A stretch of DNA of 64,000 bases from Marinobacterium aestuarii (GTDB lineage Bacteria > Pseudomonadota > Gammaproteobacteria > Pseudomonadales > Balneatricaceae): positions 992,001 to 1,056,000 of the forward strand of contig NZ_CP015839.1 in the NCBI RefSeq assembly GCF_001651805.1, read 5' to 3'. Shown here one piece after another: positions 37,457 through 50,571 of the stretch. The notes beneath the pieces were generated by a model. The model searched no databases. It had not been told where the DNA came from and saw only the letters and a program-made list of their open reading frames with translations. The translations under genes were made by a program, and so were the position numbers. The stretch's first letter is position 1. The number at the start of each line of letters is the position of its first letter.

Positions 37457-38047
37457 CTAAAGCCTGTGTTCCTGGCCGCCAAGCAGGCGCCGAATATTGT
37501 CGCGGTGGCGCAGTACCAGTAGCAGGCAGATCAGGCTGATGGCCGCGAGCTGTTCGGGTAGCAGCATAAAGGTTGCCAGCGGCGTGATCAGAGCAGTGCC
37601 CACCGATGCCAGCGATGCTGTTTTACCGATGGCCGCCAGCAGCAGCCAGACGCCCAGAGCTATGAGCCCAAGCGGCGGGCTCAGCGCAAGGCAAAGGCCA
37701 AAGGTGGTGGCAACACCCTTGCCGCCGCGCATGCGCCCGAACAGCGGGTATATATGCCCGAGCAATACCGCCAGGGCGCAGAGGCCGGTTTGTATCGAGC
37801 CAAGGTCTGCATAAAGGGCGAGGCGTACAGCAAGAGCGCCCTTGGCGACATCGCCCAGCAGTGTCAGCACGGCGGCGGTGCGATTGCCCTGACGCAGGAC
37901 ATTGGTGGTGCCAGGGTTGCCGGAGCCAAGCTGCCGCGGGTCTGCAAGCCCCATGCTGCGGCACACCAGTACTGCAGTCGGCACTGAACCCAGCAGATAG
38001 GCAAGGGCTGCAAGCAGTATGGGCAACAGGGTTTCCGATCCCGGCAT
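37457..38047 (-). CDS. plsY: Acyl-phosphate:glycerol-3-phosphate acyltransferase PlsY
   Basis: First acylation of glycerol-3-phosphate in phospholipid synthesis, in the inner membrane. The 196-residue protein has about five membrane helices and the three PlsY motifs: LGSVPTAVLVCR, GSGNPGTTNVLR and FGRMRGGKGVATTFG. Monocistronic on the minus strand and divergent from folB. Confidence 0.95.
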   Translation of the reverse strand: MPGSETLLPILLAALAYLLGSVPTAVLVCRSMGLADPRQLGSGNPGTTNVLRQGNRTAAVLTLLGDVAKGALAVRLALYADLGSIQTGLCALAVLLGHIYPLFGRMRGGKGVATTFGLCLALSPPLGLIALGVWLLLAAIGKTASLASVGTALITPLATFMLLPEQLAAISLICLLLVLRHRDNIRRLLGGQEHRL

Positions 38048-38416
38048 GGGTCTGTCCGCGGGTTGTTCAACGGTGTGATTCTATACCCTAATACCAAACT
38101 CGCTGAGATACAAACAGACTGGATACTGTGTTGAATCAACGGCTTGTTGCCTGATCCCGGTGCCTGAGACAACTGCTGACAGGCGCATGCAGTTGCAGCC
38201 TTGATTGGGCCGGCGGTAGGATCTGGTGCGTCTGTACGCCAACGGGGTGCAGTCGGTGTTAAACTAGCGGCCTTGAAGTGGGGCCCAGGTCCTGTGTACT
38301 TTGGCTGTGGTCCAGGCTGGATTACGGCTGCGCGGGCCAGGCCTGGAAAACAAAGCTGACAGTTATTGTCGGTGGCGCTGAAACCATATCTAAATCAGTA
38401 ATTTATTGGGTCATAC
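38048..38416. other. Divergent intergenic region plsY-folB
   Basis: 369 bp with no ORF. It must hold the plsY and folB promoters; TATAGA on the minus strand near 38080 is a possible plsY -10, but without a good -35. No repeats or terminators stand out. Confidence 0.4.
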
Positions 38417-38773
38417 GTGGATATAGTTTACATACGCGAGCTGCAGGTGCAGACCGTGATCGGCATTTACGACTGGGAGCGTGAAGTTCGCCAGGCGGTG
38501 AGTCTGGATCTGGAAATGGGCACTGATATTCGTGAGGCTGCGGCCACCGAGGATATTGGCAACACCCTGAACTACAAGTCGGTCTCCAAGCGCCTGATTG
38601 CCTTTATCGAGGGCAGCGAGTTTCTGCTGGTGGAAACCATGGCCGAAGAGATAGCGCAGCTGGTCATGCAGGAGTTCGGCGTGCGCTGGTTGCGCCTGCG
38701 TCTGGGCAAGCCCGGTGCCATTCGCGGGGCGCGGGATGTTGGTGTGCTGATTGAGCGGGGAGAGGCGTTCTGA
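38417..38773 (+). CDS. folB: Dihydroneopterin aldolase FolB
   Basis: Converts dihydroneopterin to 6-hydroxymethyl-dihydropterin in folate synthesis. The 118-residue protein has the family start DIVYIRELQVQTVIGIYDWE, NYKSVSKRLIAFIE and the C-terminal RLRLGKPGAIRGARDVGVLIER. The start is GTG at 38417, with only a weak Shine-Dalgarno. One base is shared with folK (TGATG). Confidence 0.95.
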   Translation: MDIVYIRELQVQTVIGIYDWEREVRQAVSLDLEMGTDIREAAATEDIGNTLNYKSVSKRLIAFIEGSEFLLVETMAEEIAQLVMQEFGVRWLRLRLGKPGAIRGARDVGVLIERGEAF

Positions 38774-39291
38774 TGGCACAGGTCTATGTCAGTATCGGCA
38801 GCAATATCGAGCGCGAGCACAATATTGCAGCCGGGCTGGACGGGCTGGCAGAATCCTTCGGCGAGCTGACGCTGTCTTCGGTGTTCGAGAGCGAGGCGGT
38901 CGGCTTTGCCGGTGATCATTTCTATAACCTGGTGGCGGGCTTCGAGACGACCCTGGCGGTCGGCGAGCTGTCGCGGGAAATCAAGGCCATTGAGGATCGT
39001 AACGGGCGTTGCCGCCAGGGGCCCAAATTCAGTGGTCGTACGCTGGATATCGATATCCTGACCTATGATGACGTCTGCGGGCGGGTCGAGGGGGTCGAGT
39101 TGCCCCGGGCCGAAATTCTGTTCAATGCCTTTGTGTTGCAGCCGCTGGCGGAAATCGCGCCCCAGGGGCTGCATCCGCTGAACGGGCTGTCCTATGCCGC
39201 ACTCTGGCAGCAGTATGACAAACAAAAGCAACGACTCTGGGCGGTGGACTTTGTCTGGCAGGGGCGCAGTTTCTCCCGGGCGAAGGTCTAA
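38773..39291 (+). CDS. folK: 2-amino-4-hydroxy-6-hydroxymethyldihydropteridine pyrophosphokinase FolK
   Basis: Next folate step after FolB, pyrophosphorylating hydroxymethyl-dihydropterin. The 172-residue protein starts QVYVSIGSNIEREHNI. It has FYNLVAGFET, and the family signature RNGRCRQGPKFSGRTLDIDILTYDD, with the R-x-LDIDIL core that binds ATP and metal. Coupled to folB by the one-base overlap. Confidence 0.95.
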   Translation: MAQVYVSIGSNIEREHNIAAGLDGLAESFGELTLSSVFESEAVGFAGDHFYNLVAGFETTLAVGELSREIKAIEDRNGRCRQGPKFSGRTLDIDILTYDDVCGRVEGVELPRAEILFNAFVLQPLAEIAPQGLHPLNGLSYAALWQQYDKQKQRLWAVDFVWQGRSFSRAKV

Positions 39292-39305
39292 CTCCTCTCG
39301 CTTTT

Positions 39306-39334
39306 CGCAGCTTAAAACTCGCAGCTTAAAGCTT
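39306..39334. repeat. Short direct repeat between folK and cca
   Basis: CGCAGCTTAAA occurs at 39306-39316 and 39320-39330, followed by GCTT, in the small gap between converging folK and cca. The AGCTTAAAGCT words are shared with the 28251 and 37334 repeat blocks. Confidence 0.55.
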
Positions 39335-39345
39335 GACGCCGTTAA

Positions 39346-40497
39346 CTACAGCTCGATTCGGGCGCAGGCGTCACGCTGGCGGCGTTTCAACTCTTGCCCC
39401 AGCGCTTTGCCCTTGAACCCCTGGCGCATTAGCTCGGCCGGGGCCGTTGCGGTCAGTGCCTCGTGCAGTGCCTGCAGGGAATGCTGTGCAGCGGGTGCAT
39501 CGACATTGAGCCAGGCGGCCAGGGTGTCGAAGCAGCGGGCGAGGCTGGCGATGCGCTCGGGGCGGCGCAACAGGTCGAGCCCGCTGGCGACGTCGAGGCG
39601 GGTGTCACCATCGGCCTGGGACAGTCTTAGCAGGCCCGCGTACTGAGCGCACACCAGCAGGGCCTGATCGCGGAAAGCCTTGGGGGCCTTGAGGCGCAGA
39701 CAGAGTGCTTCTATGTGCTGGCGCGAGGCGTCTGCTTCGATGCTGGCTATGCGCAGCGCCGCGCAGCAGAGTACTGCAAAGCGCTCGCAGCTCGAGGGCA
39801 GCTGTGGCAGCAGTGCTGCCAGCGCCGGCCAGGCCGGATCGCCCTGCAGGGCGGTGAATTCGCCAAAGAGATTGTCGAGTGCACCGCAGCGCTGCAGAAC
39901 GTCGATAAATACCGCCGGCGAGGGCTCGCCCAGCGCCCGGTCGAATTCCTGCCAGACCCTTTCTGCACTCAAATACCCCAACTCACCGTCTGTGGATAAC
40001 TGTTGCATCAGCGCCAGGGTTTCATCGGCGATGCTGAAACCCAGCGCGGCATAACGGGCGGCAAAGCGCGCGACGCGAAGCACTCGCAATGGGTCTTCGG
40101 CAAAGGCGGGGGATACATGGCGCAGGATGCGCTTTTGCAGGTCTTCCTGTCCGCCATAGGGGTCGCTCAAGCTGCCGTCGGGCGCCTCGGCCATGGCGTT
40201 GATGGTGAGGTCGCGGCGCAACAGGTCCTGTTCCAGAGTGACATCGGGGCTGGCGTAATAGACAAAACCACCATAGCCGTGGCCGGACTTGCGTTCGGTG
40301 CGGGCCAGGGCGTATTCCTCACCGCTGTGGGGGTGGATGAACACCGGGAAGTCGGCGCCGACCGGTTTGTAGCCCTGGGCGATCATCTGCTCGGCGCTGG
40401 CGCCCACGACAACCCAGTCACGGTCATAGATGGGGTAGCCGAGCAGCCGGTCGCGCACGGCGCCCCCCACCAGGTAGATCTGCATCAGCGGCTGCAC
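39346..40497 (-). CDS. cca: CCA-adding tRNA nucleotidyltransferase
   Basis: Adds or repairs the 3' CCA of tRNAs. The 383-residue class II enzyme has the signature [12 protein letters not shown] with the metal site [10 protein letters not shown], then [10 protein letters not shown] and [15 protein letters not shown]. It lacks an obvious C-terminal HD phosphohydrolase signature, so it is the short form. It starts inside the end of glpE (13-bp overlap) and is last in the lptD-cca gene string. Confidence 0.93.
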   Translation of the reverse strand: MQPLMQIYLVGGAVRDRLLGYPIYDRDWVVVGASAEQMIAQGYKPVGADFPVFIHPHSGEEYALARTERKSGHGYGGFVYYASPDVTLEQDLLRRDLTINAMAEAPDGSLSDPYGGQEDLQKRILRHVSPAFAEDPLRVLRVARFAARYAALGFSIADETLALMQQLSTDGELGYLSAERVWQEFDRALGEPSPAVFIDVLQRCGALDNLFGEFTALQGDPAWPALAALLPQLPSSCERFAVLCCAALRIASIEADASRQHIEALCLRLKAPKAFRDQALLVCAQYAGLLRLSQADGDTRLDVASGLDLLRRPERIASLARCFDTLAAWLNVDAPAAQHSLQALHEALTATAPAELMRQGFKGKALGQELKRRQRDACARIEL

Positions 40498-40802
40498 TTG
40501 TCCGGATGTTCTGCCTGCCAGGCTTCAAAGCCGCCATTGAGGCTGTAGACGGCATCAAAGCCGACGTGGGCCAGCTGGGCGGCGGCGTTCTGGCTGCTAA
40601 AGCCGTGGTAGCAGCAGACGATCAAGGGCTTGTCCATATCGCTGTCGCGAATGAAATCCTGCAGATTCTCGTTATTCAGCTGTACCGCATTAGTGATGTG
40701 GTTCTGGGTGAAGCTGTCGGAGTCGCGAATATCGACGATGGCGGCGCCTTCTTCGATCAGGGCCAGGGCTTGCTGGCCCGAGATGCATTTGAACTCATCC
40801 AT
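40485..40802 (-). CDS. glpE: Thiosulfate sulfurtransferase GlpE (single-domain rhodanese)
   Basis: A 105-residue rhodanese. The active loop is VCCYHGFSS with catalytic Cys64; [24 protein letters not shown] is the typical start. I chose the ATG at 40802 because the longer frame to 41063 runs antisense-like through apaH and resembles nothing. It overlaps apaH by 8 bp and cca by 13 bp. The apaH-glpE-cca order is known from Pseudomonas. Confidence 0.92.
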   Translation of the reverse strand: MDEFKCISGQQALALIEEGAAIVDIRDSDSFTQNHITNAVQLNNENLQDFIRDSDMDKPLIVCCYHGFSSQNAAAQLAHVGFDAVYSLNGGFEAWQAEHPDKCSR

Positions 40803-41652
40803 TGGAAAGTACCTTTTTCTTGGCGGTGCCGGATGTGGGTCTGCGGTTAACGCTGCAATCGCAGGAGTAATAGCGCTGATCTTCCAGCCGCAGGGCGGTG
40901 AGGCGATTACCCCAGACGCAGCCGGTATCCAGGGAGAACAGTTGCGGATGCTGCAGGCCGCCTTCAAGCGCGGCCCAATGGCCGAAAATAATGCGCTGCG
41001 CATCTGCCTTGCGTGTATGACTGTACCAGGGCTTGAAGCCTTTGGGCTGGGTTTCCAGGCCACCCTTGGCGGCGAAATCCAGCCGGCCTTCGCTGTCGCA
41101 AAAGCGCATGCGGGTGAGGTAGTTAGTGATCACCCGGAGTCGGTCCCAGCCCTGTAGTTCCTTGCTCCAGCGATCCGGCGTATTGCCGTACATGTGCTGG
41201 AAAAAGCTTTCGGCCTCGGGCCCCCGGAGCACAGCTTCGACTTCCCGGGCGCGATTGCAGGCCTGCTTGAGCGACCAGTCGGGCGGTATGCCGGCGTGCA
41301 CCATGACATAGTCGAGGGCGTCGTCGTGCACCAGCAGCGGCTGCTGCAATAGCCAGTGCATCAGTTCTTCGCGATCGGGCGCGCCCAGGATAGGGCCCAG
41401 GGTGTCACTGCGTCTGGGCTGGGTCACGCCATAGTGGATCGCCAGCAGGTGCAGGTCGTGGTTGCCCAGCACCACCCGGGCCCGATCCCCCAGACTGCGG
41501 ACGAAGCGCAGGGTTTCGAGGGATTTGGGGCCGCGGTTGACCAGGTCACCGGCCAGCCAGAGCTGGTCGGTGTCGCTAAAGCCTGTGCACTCCAGCAGGC
41601 TCTTCAGCTGGTCAAAGCAGCCCTGGATGTCGCCGATTGCATAGGTGGCCAT
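40795..41652 (-). CDS. apaH: Diadenosine tetraphosphatase ApaH
   Basis: Symmetrical Ap4A hydrolase that also removes Np4 caps from RNA. The 285-residue metallophosphatase has all the metal-site motifs: GDIQGC, GDLVNRGP, GNHDLH and HAGIPP. It lies 11 bp after apaG in the classical rsmA-apaG-apaH order. Confidence 0.96.
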   Translation of the reverse strand: MATYAIGDIQGCFDQLKSLLECTGFSDTDQLWLAGDLVNRGPKSLETLRFVRSLGDRARVVLGNHDLHLLAIHYGVTQPRRSDTLGPILGAPDREELMHWLLQQPLLVHDDALDYVMVHAGIPPDWSLKQACNRAREVEAVLRGPEAESFFQHMYGNTPDRWSKELQGWDRLRVITNYLTRMRFCDSEGRLDFAAKGGLETQPKGFKPWYSHTRKADAQRIIFGHWAALEGGLQHPQLFSLDTGCVWGNRLTALRLEDQRYYSCDCSVNRRPTSGTAKKKVLSNG

Positions 41653-41663
41653 GGCAGCGCGGC

Positions 41664-42050
41664 TCAGTGCAGCGCGTTAGGCTGGGCGAGGGTGAAGGGA
41701 ACGACGGGGGCGTCGAATTCATGGCCGTCGTTGCTGCGCATGTGATAGTGCCCCTGCATGCTGCCGACGTGGGTCGCCAGCACAGTGCCGCTGGTGTAGC
41801 TGTAGCTGGCGCCGGGCTCGATCATGGGCTGCTCGCCAACCACGCCCTCACCGGCCACTTCCTGCACGTGCTCGTTGCCATCGGTAATCAGCCAGCGACG
41901 GCTGAGCAGCTGAACGCTGTGCGCGCCCTTGTTGGTGATGGTGATGTGATAGGAAAAGACAAAGCGCTTGCTGTCGGGATCCGACTGCTCGCTGAGGTAG
42001 TTTGTCTTGACGTCGATCTGAACGTTGTCACCCAATTTACTCGGCTCCAT
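41664..42050 (-). CDS. apaG: ApaG protein
   Basis: A 128-residue fibronectin-III-like beta protein. Family segments are ITITNKGAHSVQLLSRRWLITDGN, EVAGEGVVGEQPMIEPGASYSYTSG and MQGHYHM. Its biochemical role is unsettled. The ATG at 42050 lies within the end of rsmA (14-bp overlap); the longer frame to 42095 is out of keeping with the family. Confidence 0.94.
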   Translation of the reverse strand: MEPSKLGDNVQIDVKTNYLSEQSDPDSKRFVFSYHITITNKGAHSVQLLSRRWLITDGNEHVQEVAGEGVVGEQPMIEPGASYSYTSGTVLATHVGSMQGHYHMRSNDGHEFDAPVVPFTLAQPNALH

Positions 42051-42861
42051 GATGTTCCGCTTCGATACCGCTGAGGTAATCACTGATTCTAACAAATTCT
42101 GCCAGTGTAAGCCGCTCGGGTCTCAGACCCGGATCTATTTCAAGCGCCGTCAGGGCCTCGGCATCCAGCAGAGTGCGCAGGTTGTTGCGCAGTGTCTTGC
42201 GGCGCTGGCTGAAGGCGGTACGCAGCAGATCCTGCAGCATGCGCTCGCTGATGGCCGGGTGCGGCAGTACTGTATGCGGCGTCAGGCGGACAATGGCGGA
42301 GTCCACCTTGGGCGCCGGATTGAAGGCACCCGGGGGCACCAGGAACAGCGGCTCAACCTTGCAGAAGTACTGTGTCATGATGCCAAGGCGGCCGTAATCG
42401 CTGGTGCCGGGCTCCGATGCCAGACGGTCGACCACTTCCTTTTGCAGCATGAAGTGCATGTCCTGGATCAGGCCGGCATGGCTGAGCAGGTGAAAGATCA
42501 GCGGCGTTGAGATGTTGTAGGGCAGGTTGCCCACGACCCGCAGCGGCCGGTCGTCAGTGCGCAGCTCGGCGAAGTCGAACTTAAGCGCATCGGTTTCGAA
42601 GATGCGAAAACGGTCTTCGTAGTTGAAAAACTTGGTGCGCAGGATCGGGATCAGGTCGCGATCCAGCTCTATGGCATCCAGCGCATTGGCTTCAGCCAGC
42701 AGCTCTTCGGTCAGGGCGCCGAGGCCCGGGCCTATTTCGACCATGTGCTGGCCTTCGCGCGGCGAAATTGAACGTATGATCTGGCGAATAATGCCCTGAT
42801 CATGCAGGAAGTTCTGGCCGAATCGTTTACGGGCCTTGTGGCCAGCGGGTTTTTTACTCAT
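42037..42861 (-). CDS. rsmA: 16S rRNA dimethyladenosine transferase RsmA (KsgA)
   Basis: Dimethylates A1518 and A1519 of 16S rRNA. The 274-residue protein has the early [11 protein letters not shown], the SAM motif [16 protein letters not shown], and the catalytic [15 protein letters not shown]. It overlaps pdxA by 4 bp upstream and apaG by 14 bp downstream. Confidence 0.97.
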   Translation of the reverse strand: MSKKPAGHKARKRFGQNFLHDQGIIRQIIRSISPREGQHMVEIGPGLGALTEELLAEANALDAIELDRDLIPILRTKFFNYEDRFRIFETDALKFDFAELRTDDRPLRVVGNLPYNISTPLIFHLLSHAGLIQDMHFMLQKEVVDRLASEPGTSDYGRLGIMTQYFCKVEPLFLVPPGAFNPAPKVDSAIVRLTPHTVLPHPAISERMLQDLLRTAFSQRRKTLRNNLRTLLDAEALTALEIDPGLRPERLTLAEFVRISDYLSGIEAEHHGAE

Positions 42862-43871
42862 GAATCCTCAGGGGTAAGATGGCGGTGGCTGGCCATTAGC
42901 GCGGCGCAGTCGATGGCGGCCTTGAGGCTGCCACAGCCGGCGGTGCCGCTGCCAGCCAGGTCCAGGGCGGTGCCGTGATCAACCGAGGTGCGGATGATCG
43001 GCATCCCCAGGGTGATATTGACGGCGTTGCCAAAACCCTTGTACTTGAGTACGGGCAATCCCTGGTCGTGATACATCGCCAGCACGGCATCCGCCTGGCT
43101 CAGATATTTTTCGTTAAACAGCGTGTCGGCCGGCAGCGGGCCGCTCAGATGCATGCCCTGGGCGCGCAGGCGCTCCAGCGCAGGTTCGATAATGTCGATT
43201 TCTTCGCGCCCCAGATGCCCGCCTTCACCGGCGTGGGGGTTGAGACCCGCCACCAGTATATGGGGATCCGCTATGCCGAACGAGTGGATCAGGTCGTGCT
43301 GCAGCACCTGCAGCACCTGTTCCAGCAAGGGTGCTGTTATGGCATCGGCGACATCGCGCAATGACAGGTGGGTGGTGGCCAGGGCGACACGCAGGCCCTC
43401 GGTGGCCAGCATCATCACGACCTTGTCGCTGCCAGTAAGCTGCTCCAGCAGTTCGGTGTGTCCACTGAAGGGCACGCCGGCATCGTTGATCACGCCCTTG
43501 TGTACCGGGGCTGTGACCAGTGCATCGAACAGGCCCTGCTGGCAGCCACGGGTGGCGATCTCCAGCGTTTGCAGCACATAGGCGGCATTGCGGGTGTCGA
43601 GTTGCCCGGCCCTGGCGGTCGCGGCCAGGGGTACTGGCAAGACCTTCAGGGTGCGGGCGAGGCTCGGCCCCGGGGCTGCTGCTGGATCAAACAGTTCGAT
43701 GCTAAGCGGCAGTTGCAGTTGCTCTGCGCGCAGGCGCAGCAGATCCGGGTCGCACACGGCGACCAGCTCATGGGGGTGGCTCTGCTGTGCGATCTGGATG
43801 CAGAGGTCCGGGCCAATGCCGGCGGGCTCGCCCGGCGTGATCGCCAGGCGCCTTACAGTCTGGGATGTCAC
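42858..43871 (-). CDS. pdxA: 4-hydroxythreonine-4-phosphate dehydrogenase PdxA
   Basis: Pyridoxal phosphate synthesis. The 337-residue protein starts [17 protein letters not shown]. It has [21 protein letters not shown] and [16 protein letters not shown], and the C-terminal [10 protein letters not shown], which carry the metal-binding His residues. It is 11 bp after surA, in the surA-pdxA-rsmA order. Confidence 0.97.
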   Translation of the reverse strand: MTSQTVRRLAITPGEPAGIGPDLCIQIAQQSHPHELVAVCDPDLLRLRAEQLQLPLSIELFDPAAAPGPSLARTLKVLPVPLAATARAGQLDTRNAAYVLQTLEIATRGCQQGLFDALVTAPVHKGVINDAGVPFSGHTELLEQLTGSDKVVMMLATEGLRVALATTHLSLRDVADAITAPLLEQVLQVLQHDLIHSFGIADPHILVAGLNPHAGEGGHLGREEIDIIEPALERLRAQGMHLSGPLPADTLFNEKYLSQADAVLAMYHDQGLPVLKYKGFGNAVNITLGMPIIRTSVDHGTALDLAGSGTAGCGSLKAAIDCAALMASHRHLTPEDS

Positions 43872-43882
43872 GTGCGGCGGCC

Positions 43883-45184
43883 TCAGATCTTCAGCTCAAC
43901 GTAGGCCTGGGCGCGAATTTCCCGCAACCAGGTGGTCAGCTCTTCGTTGAACTTGCGCTGGCGAATGCTGAAACGGGCGCGGTTTTCGCGCATTTCGTCA
44001 CCCATGTCCTGGGTGCGCCTGTCCCGTACCCAGAGAATATGCCAGCCGAAGCGGGACTCGAAAGGCGTACTGATCTGGCCATTGGCGGTGTTTTTCATGA
44101 TCTGTTCGAATTCAGGCACCATCTGACCGTCCTGGGTCCAGCCCAGGTCGCCGCCGAGTGAGCCACTGACGGTGTCGTCGCTGTACTGACGGGCCAGCTG
44201 ATCGAAGGGCTCGCCGTTGCGCAGGCGTACCGACAGGTCTTCTATGGCGCTGCGGGTCTGGGCTGCGTTGCGGATTTCGGTGGGCTTGAGCAGGATATGG
44301 CTAACCTGTGTCTGTTCAACCAGGGCAGACTGGCCGCCACGCTTGTCGCGCAGCTGCACTATGATGTAACCCGATGAGGTTTTCACCGGCTTGCTGAAAT
44401 CGCCCGGCGCCAGGGTGCTGGCGATGGTGGCAATCACCTCGGGCAGTTCAGAGGCCTTGCGCCAGCCAAGATCGCCGCCGTTCAGGGCGTTCTGGGCATT
44501 GGAGTTGGCCACGGCGGCTTCGGCGAAGTCGGCACCCTTGCGCAGCTGCTGGAAGATATCCAGTGCCTTGCGTTCGGCGCTGCTGAGCATCTGCGGTGTC
44601 GCCTGCTCGGGAATGGCGATCAGGATGTTGCTGAGCAGGTAGTCGGGGCTGATGGCGCTCTTGCCCTGTTCGGAGGCGAGAAAGTTCTGCACTTCCTGCT
44701 CGGATACGCGGATGCGGCGGTTGACGCTGCTCTGCTGTACCTGGGTCAGCAGCAGTTCGTCGCGAATCTGCTCGCGGGCCGAGTTGTAGTCCTGGCCTTC
44801 GGCGATCAGGGCTTCACGGAACTGCGCCAGCGTCATGCCGTTGCGGCTGGCGACCTGCTCGAGCGTTTCGTTGAGCTGACGGTCGGAGATCTTCAGGCCC
44901 TGCTGCTCGGCGATCTGCAGCTGGATGTTGTCAATGATCAGGCGGTCGAGCACCTGGCGATTGAGGATTTCCTCGGACGGCAGGCGGGTCTGGTTGGCAC
45001 TCAGCTGGGCGCGGATAACCGCAGAACGGTTGTCCAGCTCGCTCTGCATGATGACGTCGTCATTGACGATGGCAACGATGCGGTCGAGCAGGACTAGCTC
45101 GGCCTGGGCGCTGACGCTGGCGCTGAGCAGTGTCGCGGACAGCAGCGGCAGCACGCAGCGGCGCAGGGATTGCTTAAAACTCAT
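43883..45184 (-). CDS. surA: Periplasmic chaperone / peptidyl-prolyl isomerase SurA
   Basis: Escorts outer-membrane proteins, including LptD. The 433-residue precursor has a signal peptide ([18 protein letters not shown]), the N-terminal chaperone domain ([20 protein letters not shown]), and two parvulin domains ([11 protein letters not shown] in the second). The ATG at 45184 is chosen because it starts the signal peptide; the upstream frame to 45391 lies within lptD. It overlaps the lptD stop by 11 bp. Confidence 0.96.
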   Translation of the reverse strand: MSFKQSLRRCVLPLLSATLLSASVSAQAELVLLDRIVAIVNDDVIMQSELDNRSAVIRAQLSANQTRLPSEEILNRQVLDRLIIDNIQLQIAEQQGLKISDRQLNETLEQVASRNGMTLAQFREALIAEGQDYNSAREQIRDELLLTQVQQSSVNRRIRVSEQEVQNFLASEQGKSAISPDYLLSNILIAIPEQATPQMLSSAERKALDIFQQLRKGADFAEAAVANSNAQNALNGGDLGWRKASELPEVIATIASTLAPGDFSKPVKTSSGYIIVQLRDKRGGQSALVEQTQVSHILLKPTEIRNAAQTRSAIEDLSVRLRNGEPFDQLARQYSDDTVSGSLGGDLGWTQDGQMVPEFEQIMKNTANGQISTPFESRFGWHILWVRDRRTQDMGDEMRENRARFSIRQRKFNEELTTWLREIRAQAYVELKI

Positions 45185-47813
45185 TATCCTTATCCTCGTT
45201 AAATCCGGTAATTTCTCTGATAAACAGGGTGGTATTGTCGTCGCCGACAGATCCCAGACCACGAAGTACAAACTGCAGCATGACGGCTTCATTGGTGGTG
45301 CGGGTGCCGTCGTTGTCGTCAGCCCATTGACGTACGCCCAGGCGTACCTTCCAGCAGCAGTCCTTGTATTCGACCCCCAGCAGGGCGTCAAGGGTTTCGC
45401 TTTCCATCAGGTCTTCGCGCCAGCGTGCCAGCAGGTTCCACTGTGCATTGATGGGCCAGCGCAGACCAAAATCGGCTTGCTGACGTTCGGTTTCATGGTC
45501 GCGGTAGCTGGCGTAAATCAGGCGATCGTCGTCGGGTGAGAACGTCAGGCGGTAGTTCTGGGCCACGGCGCCGAAGTCGTCCTTGTCGAGTTCACTGTCG
45601 TGACTGATGCGCAGGTCCGGTGTAGGGCTCCAGTCGATCTTGGCGGCGAAGTTCGATGTGCTTTCGGTATCCGCAGCTGTGGTGCTGTCGAGCTGTACAG
45701 TGCGGTCATCGAAGTAGTACGCCTGACCCAGTGCCATGCCGAAGCGCTCGCGGCCGCTGTCATCGTAGAAATTGCTCGCCAGGCCCAGGCTGAACTGGTT
45801 GGCGTCGCCAATGCGGTCGCGGCCACTGAAGCGGTTGCTGCGGAACAGGCTGTCGTAGCGGAAATCCAGCTCGCTGGTATCGAAGGCCGGAATGTCGGTC
45901 TGGTCTTCCTCGGGTACATAGAGGTAGAGCAAGCGCGGCTCAAGCGTCTGGGTGTAGCTGCGGCTGTCAAAGTTTGCCTGGCGCTCGAAGGTAAGGCCTG
46001 AATCCACGCGGGCGATGAATGTATTGACGCTGGGGTTCTGATCCAGCCCTGCCAGCTGGTCGTCGAGCTGGTACTGGGTGCTCCAGAGTTTTACCTCAGG
46101 CTTGACGTAGCCCCAGCTGCTTTCCAGCGGCAGGCTGACGCCTGGGCTCAGGTGGACGCGATCGCCCTGTACCTGGTCGGCCAGGCTGAGCAGCGGGTCA
46201 CTGCTGTCGCGGTCAAAATGCACGTACTCGGCGCTGTAGCCGGCTTCAAGTCCGGCGGGCAGCTCCGGTACCTGGCCTTCAAACAGGAACTGCGGCAGGC
46301 GGCGGTAGGGCGATTTTTCACTGCTGGTGAGGGACTGGTACCCATGGGCTCTGGCAATAAAGCTCCAGTCCTGGGTGTCGTAGCGCAGCTCGCCGAGCTT
46401 GTTGAGATGGCTGGTATAACCGATATCCAGATTGGTCGGATCCAGGTCGTCGAAATAGTCCACGTCGCTGACCGCGGTGTAGTCGATGTAGCTCTGCCAG
46501 CCCGTCCAGGGTGTGCCCTCGTGATCGACACCCAGCAGCCAGCGGTCTTCGCCGGTCTTGTCGTCGTCGATCAGTACCGCGTTGCTCAGGGCTGTCTGGG
46601 ACCAGCGATTCATGTAGCGGAATTCGTTCTCCAGAATCAGGCCGCGTTCGCTCAGCAGCCGCGGTGTGAAGGTGTCATCGTAGTTGGGCGCCAGGTTGAA
46701 ATAGTAGGGCGCTGCAATGTCGATGCCTTCGCTGCTGGAGTAGCTGATGGCTGGATAGAGAAAGCCGGAGACACGGCGGTCATCGATCGGGAAGTAGAAG
46801 TACGGCATGTACAGCACCGGCACATCCAGGATCTCCAGCACCGCGCCGCGGGCTTCACCAAAGCCGGTGTTGGGGTTCAGCACTATGCTGTCGGCTGCCA
46901 GCTGCCAGCTGCTGTTGCCCGGTTCGCACTGGGTGTAGGAGCCATCTTCAATGCGGATGCGGCCGTCTTCAAGGCGCAGAATACGCTCGGCATTGCCGCG
47001 GATATGCTGGGGATGCAGCACATACTCCGACTGGGAAAAAATGGTTTCCAGGTTGTTGAGGTTGGTCTGGGCGGCGTCGCTGACCAGCAGCAGACCGCGC
47101 TCGCGGTAGCTGACGTCGCCTTCAAGGCGTACCAGCTGGGTAAACTGGTCGTATTCCGCGTAGGCGCTGCTCAGCTGTCGTCCGCCTTGGGTGACCTGGA
47201 CACCGCCTTCGAGCTGAGTCAGGCCGCCCAGTTCACTCTGGGAACTGGATGCGGCGATCAGTACACGTTGCAGGTTGAACGGCGTGTCGCCATCGGCGAC
47301 GTCCATTTCCGGCTCTATATAACGGCCCCGGCACAAGCCAGTGTGCTCGCCAGGGGCGTAGGGGTACCAGTCGAGATGGGCATAGGGGTTGTCGATTTGT
47401 TGCTGTTGCGCACGGGCAAGTTCAGCGGCTGCCGCTGTCTGCGCCCTTTGCTGTGGTGCCGTTTCCTGAGGCGCGGCTTCCTGTGACGCAGAAGCCGGAC
47501 GCGCAAGAGGGATGGCAGCAGGCGCGAGTGCCGGTGTCGGGGCCACCTCAGTAGGGGCCTGTGTTTCGGGCGCGACCGTCACGGCGGCGGCCGGTGGCGC
47601 CGGCACAGCAGCAGGTGCCGGCGCAGCAGGGGCGCTAGTCGCGGCGGGCGTGCTGGCGCTGGCCGCGCCTGCGCCGCATTCCCATTGACCCTGGGTCGTC
47701 TGGGCGCAATCCCAGCCCGCCGCCTCTGTCGTCTGGGCGGCAGACATCTGTGCAAACAAGGCGGATGAAATCGCCAGTGAGAGTTTATAAGCAGAGCGTC
47801 GTAAGAAAGGCAT
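45174..47813 (-). CDS. lptD: LPS-assembly protein LptD
   Basis: Outer-membrane beta-barrel that inserts LPS. The 879-residue precursor has a signal peptide, an OstA/LptA-like jellyroll (TQLEGGVQVTQGGRQLSS, NNLETIFSQSEYVLHPQHIRG), and the LptD barrel (YFPIDDRRVSGFLYPAISYS) with C-terminal strands. CAQTTQGQWECG holds the first Cys pair; CW and DCCWKVRLGVR supply C-terminal Cys for the inter-domain disulfides. An Ala/Pro-rich, low-complexity segment of about 75-100 residues lies between the first Cys pair and the jellyroll. Confidence 0.96.
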   Translation of the reverse strand: MPFLRRSAYKLSLAISSALFAQMSAAQTTEAAGWDCAQTTQGQWECGAGAASASTPAATSAPAAPAPAAVPAPPAAAVTVAPETQAPTEVAPTPALAPAAIPLARPASASQEAAPQETAPQQRAQTAAAAELARAQQQQIDNPYAHLDWYPYAPGEHTGLCRGRYIEPEMDVADGDTPFNLQRVLIAASSSQSELGGLTQLEGGVQVTQGGRQLSSAYAEYDQFTQLVRLEGDVSYRERGLLLVSDAAQTNLNNLETIFSQSEYVLHPQHIRGNAERILRLEDGRIRIEDGSYTQCEPGNSSWQLAADSIVLNPNTGFGEARGAVLEILDVPVLYMPYFYFPIDDRRVSGFLYPAISYSSSEGIDIAAPYYFNLAPNYDDTFTPRLLSERGLILENEFRYMNRWSQTALSNAVLIDDDKTGEDRWLLGVDHEGTPWTGWQSYIDYTAVSDVDYFDDLDPTNLDIGYTSHLNKLGELRYDTQDWSFIARAHGYQSLTSSEKSPYRRLPQFLFEGQVPELPAGLEAGYSAEYVHFDRDSSDPLLSLADQVQGDRVHLSPGVSLPLESSWGYVKPEVKLWSTQYQLDDQLAGLDQNPSVNTFIARVDSGLTFERQANFDSRSYTQTLEPRLLYLYVPEEDQTDIPAFDTSELDFRYDSLFRSNRFSGRDRIGDANQFSLGLASNFYDDSGRERFGMALGQAYYFDDRTVQLDSTTAADTESTSNFAAKIDWSPTPDLRISHDSELDKDDFGAVAQNYRLTFSPDDDRLIYASYRDHETERQQADFGLRWPINAQWNLLARWREDLMESETLDALLGVEYKDCCWKVRLGVRQWADDNDGTRTTNEAVMLQFVLRGLGSVGDDNTTLFIREITGFNEDKDNEF

Positions 47814-47973
47814 TCAGTCACATCCAGTTGCAAGCCTGCGAGCACGGGTTCCTGTTTCTTGCCAAACACCGGTACCATAGGAGGCTCTGAGGCACCCTCA
47901 AATGAGTGCCAGCCTAAATCCAAACGTGGAATGATAAATCATTCGCAAGAGACAGTGCTAGAGGATTCCAAGT

Positions 47974-50541
<2,568 letters not shown>

Positions 50542-50571
50542 TAAAAGAAACAGCTTGATATGAGCTATCGG

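Noticed and set aside
46152-47486. 444-codon + strand frame opposite lptD
   Set aside because: Antisense shadow of a G+C-rich gene; lptD is certain and the shadow has no recognisable domain.
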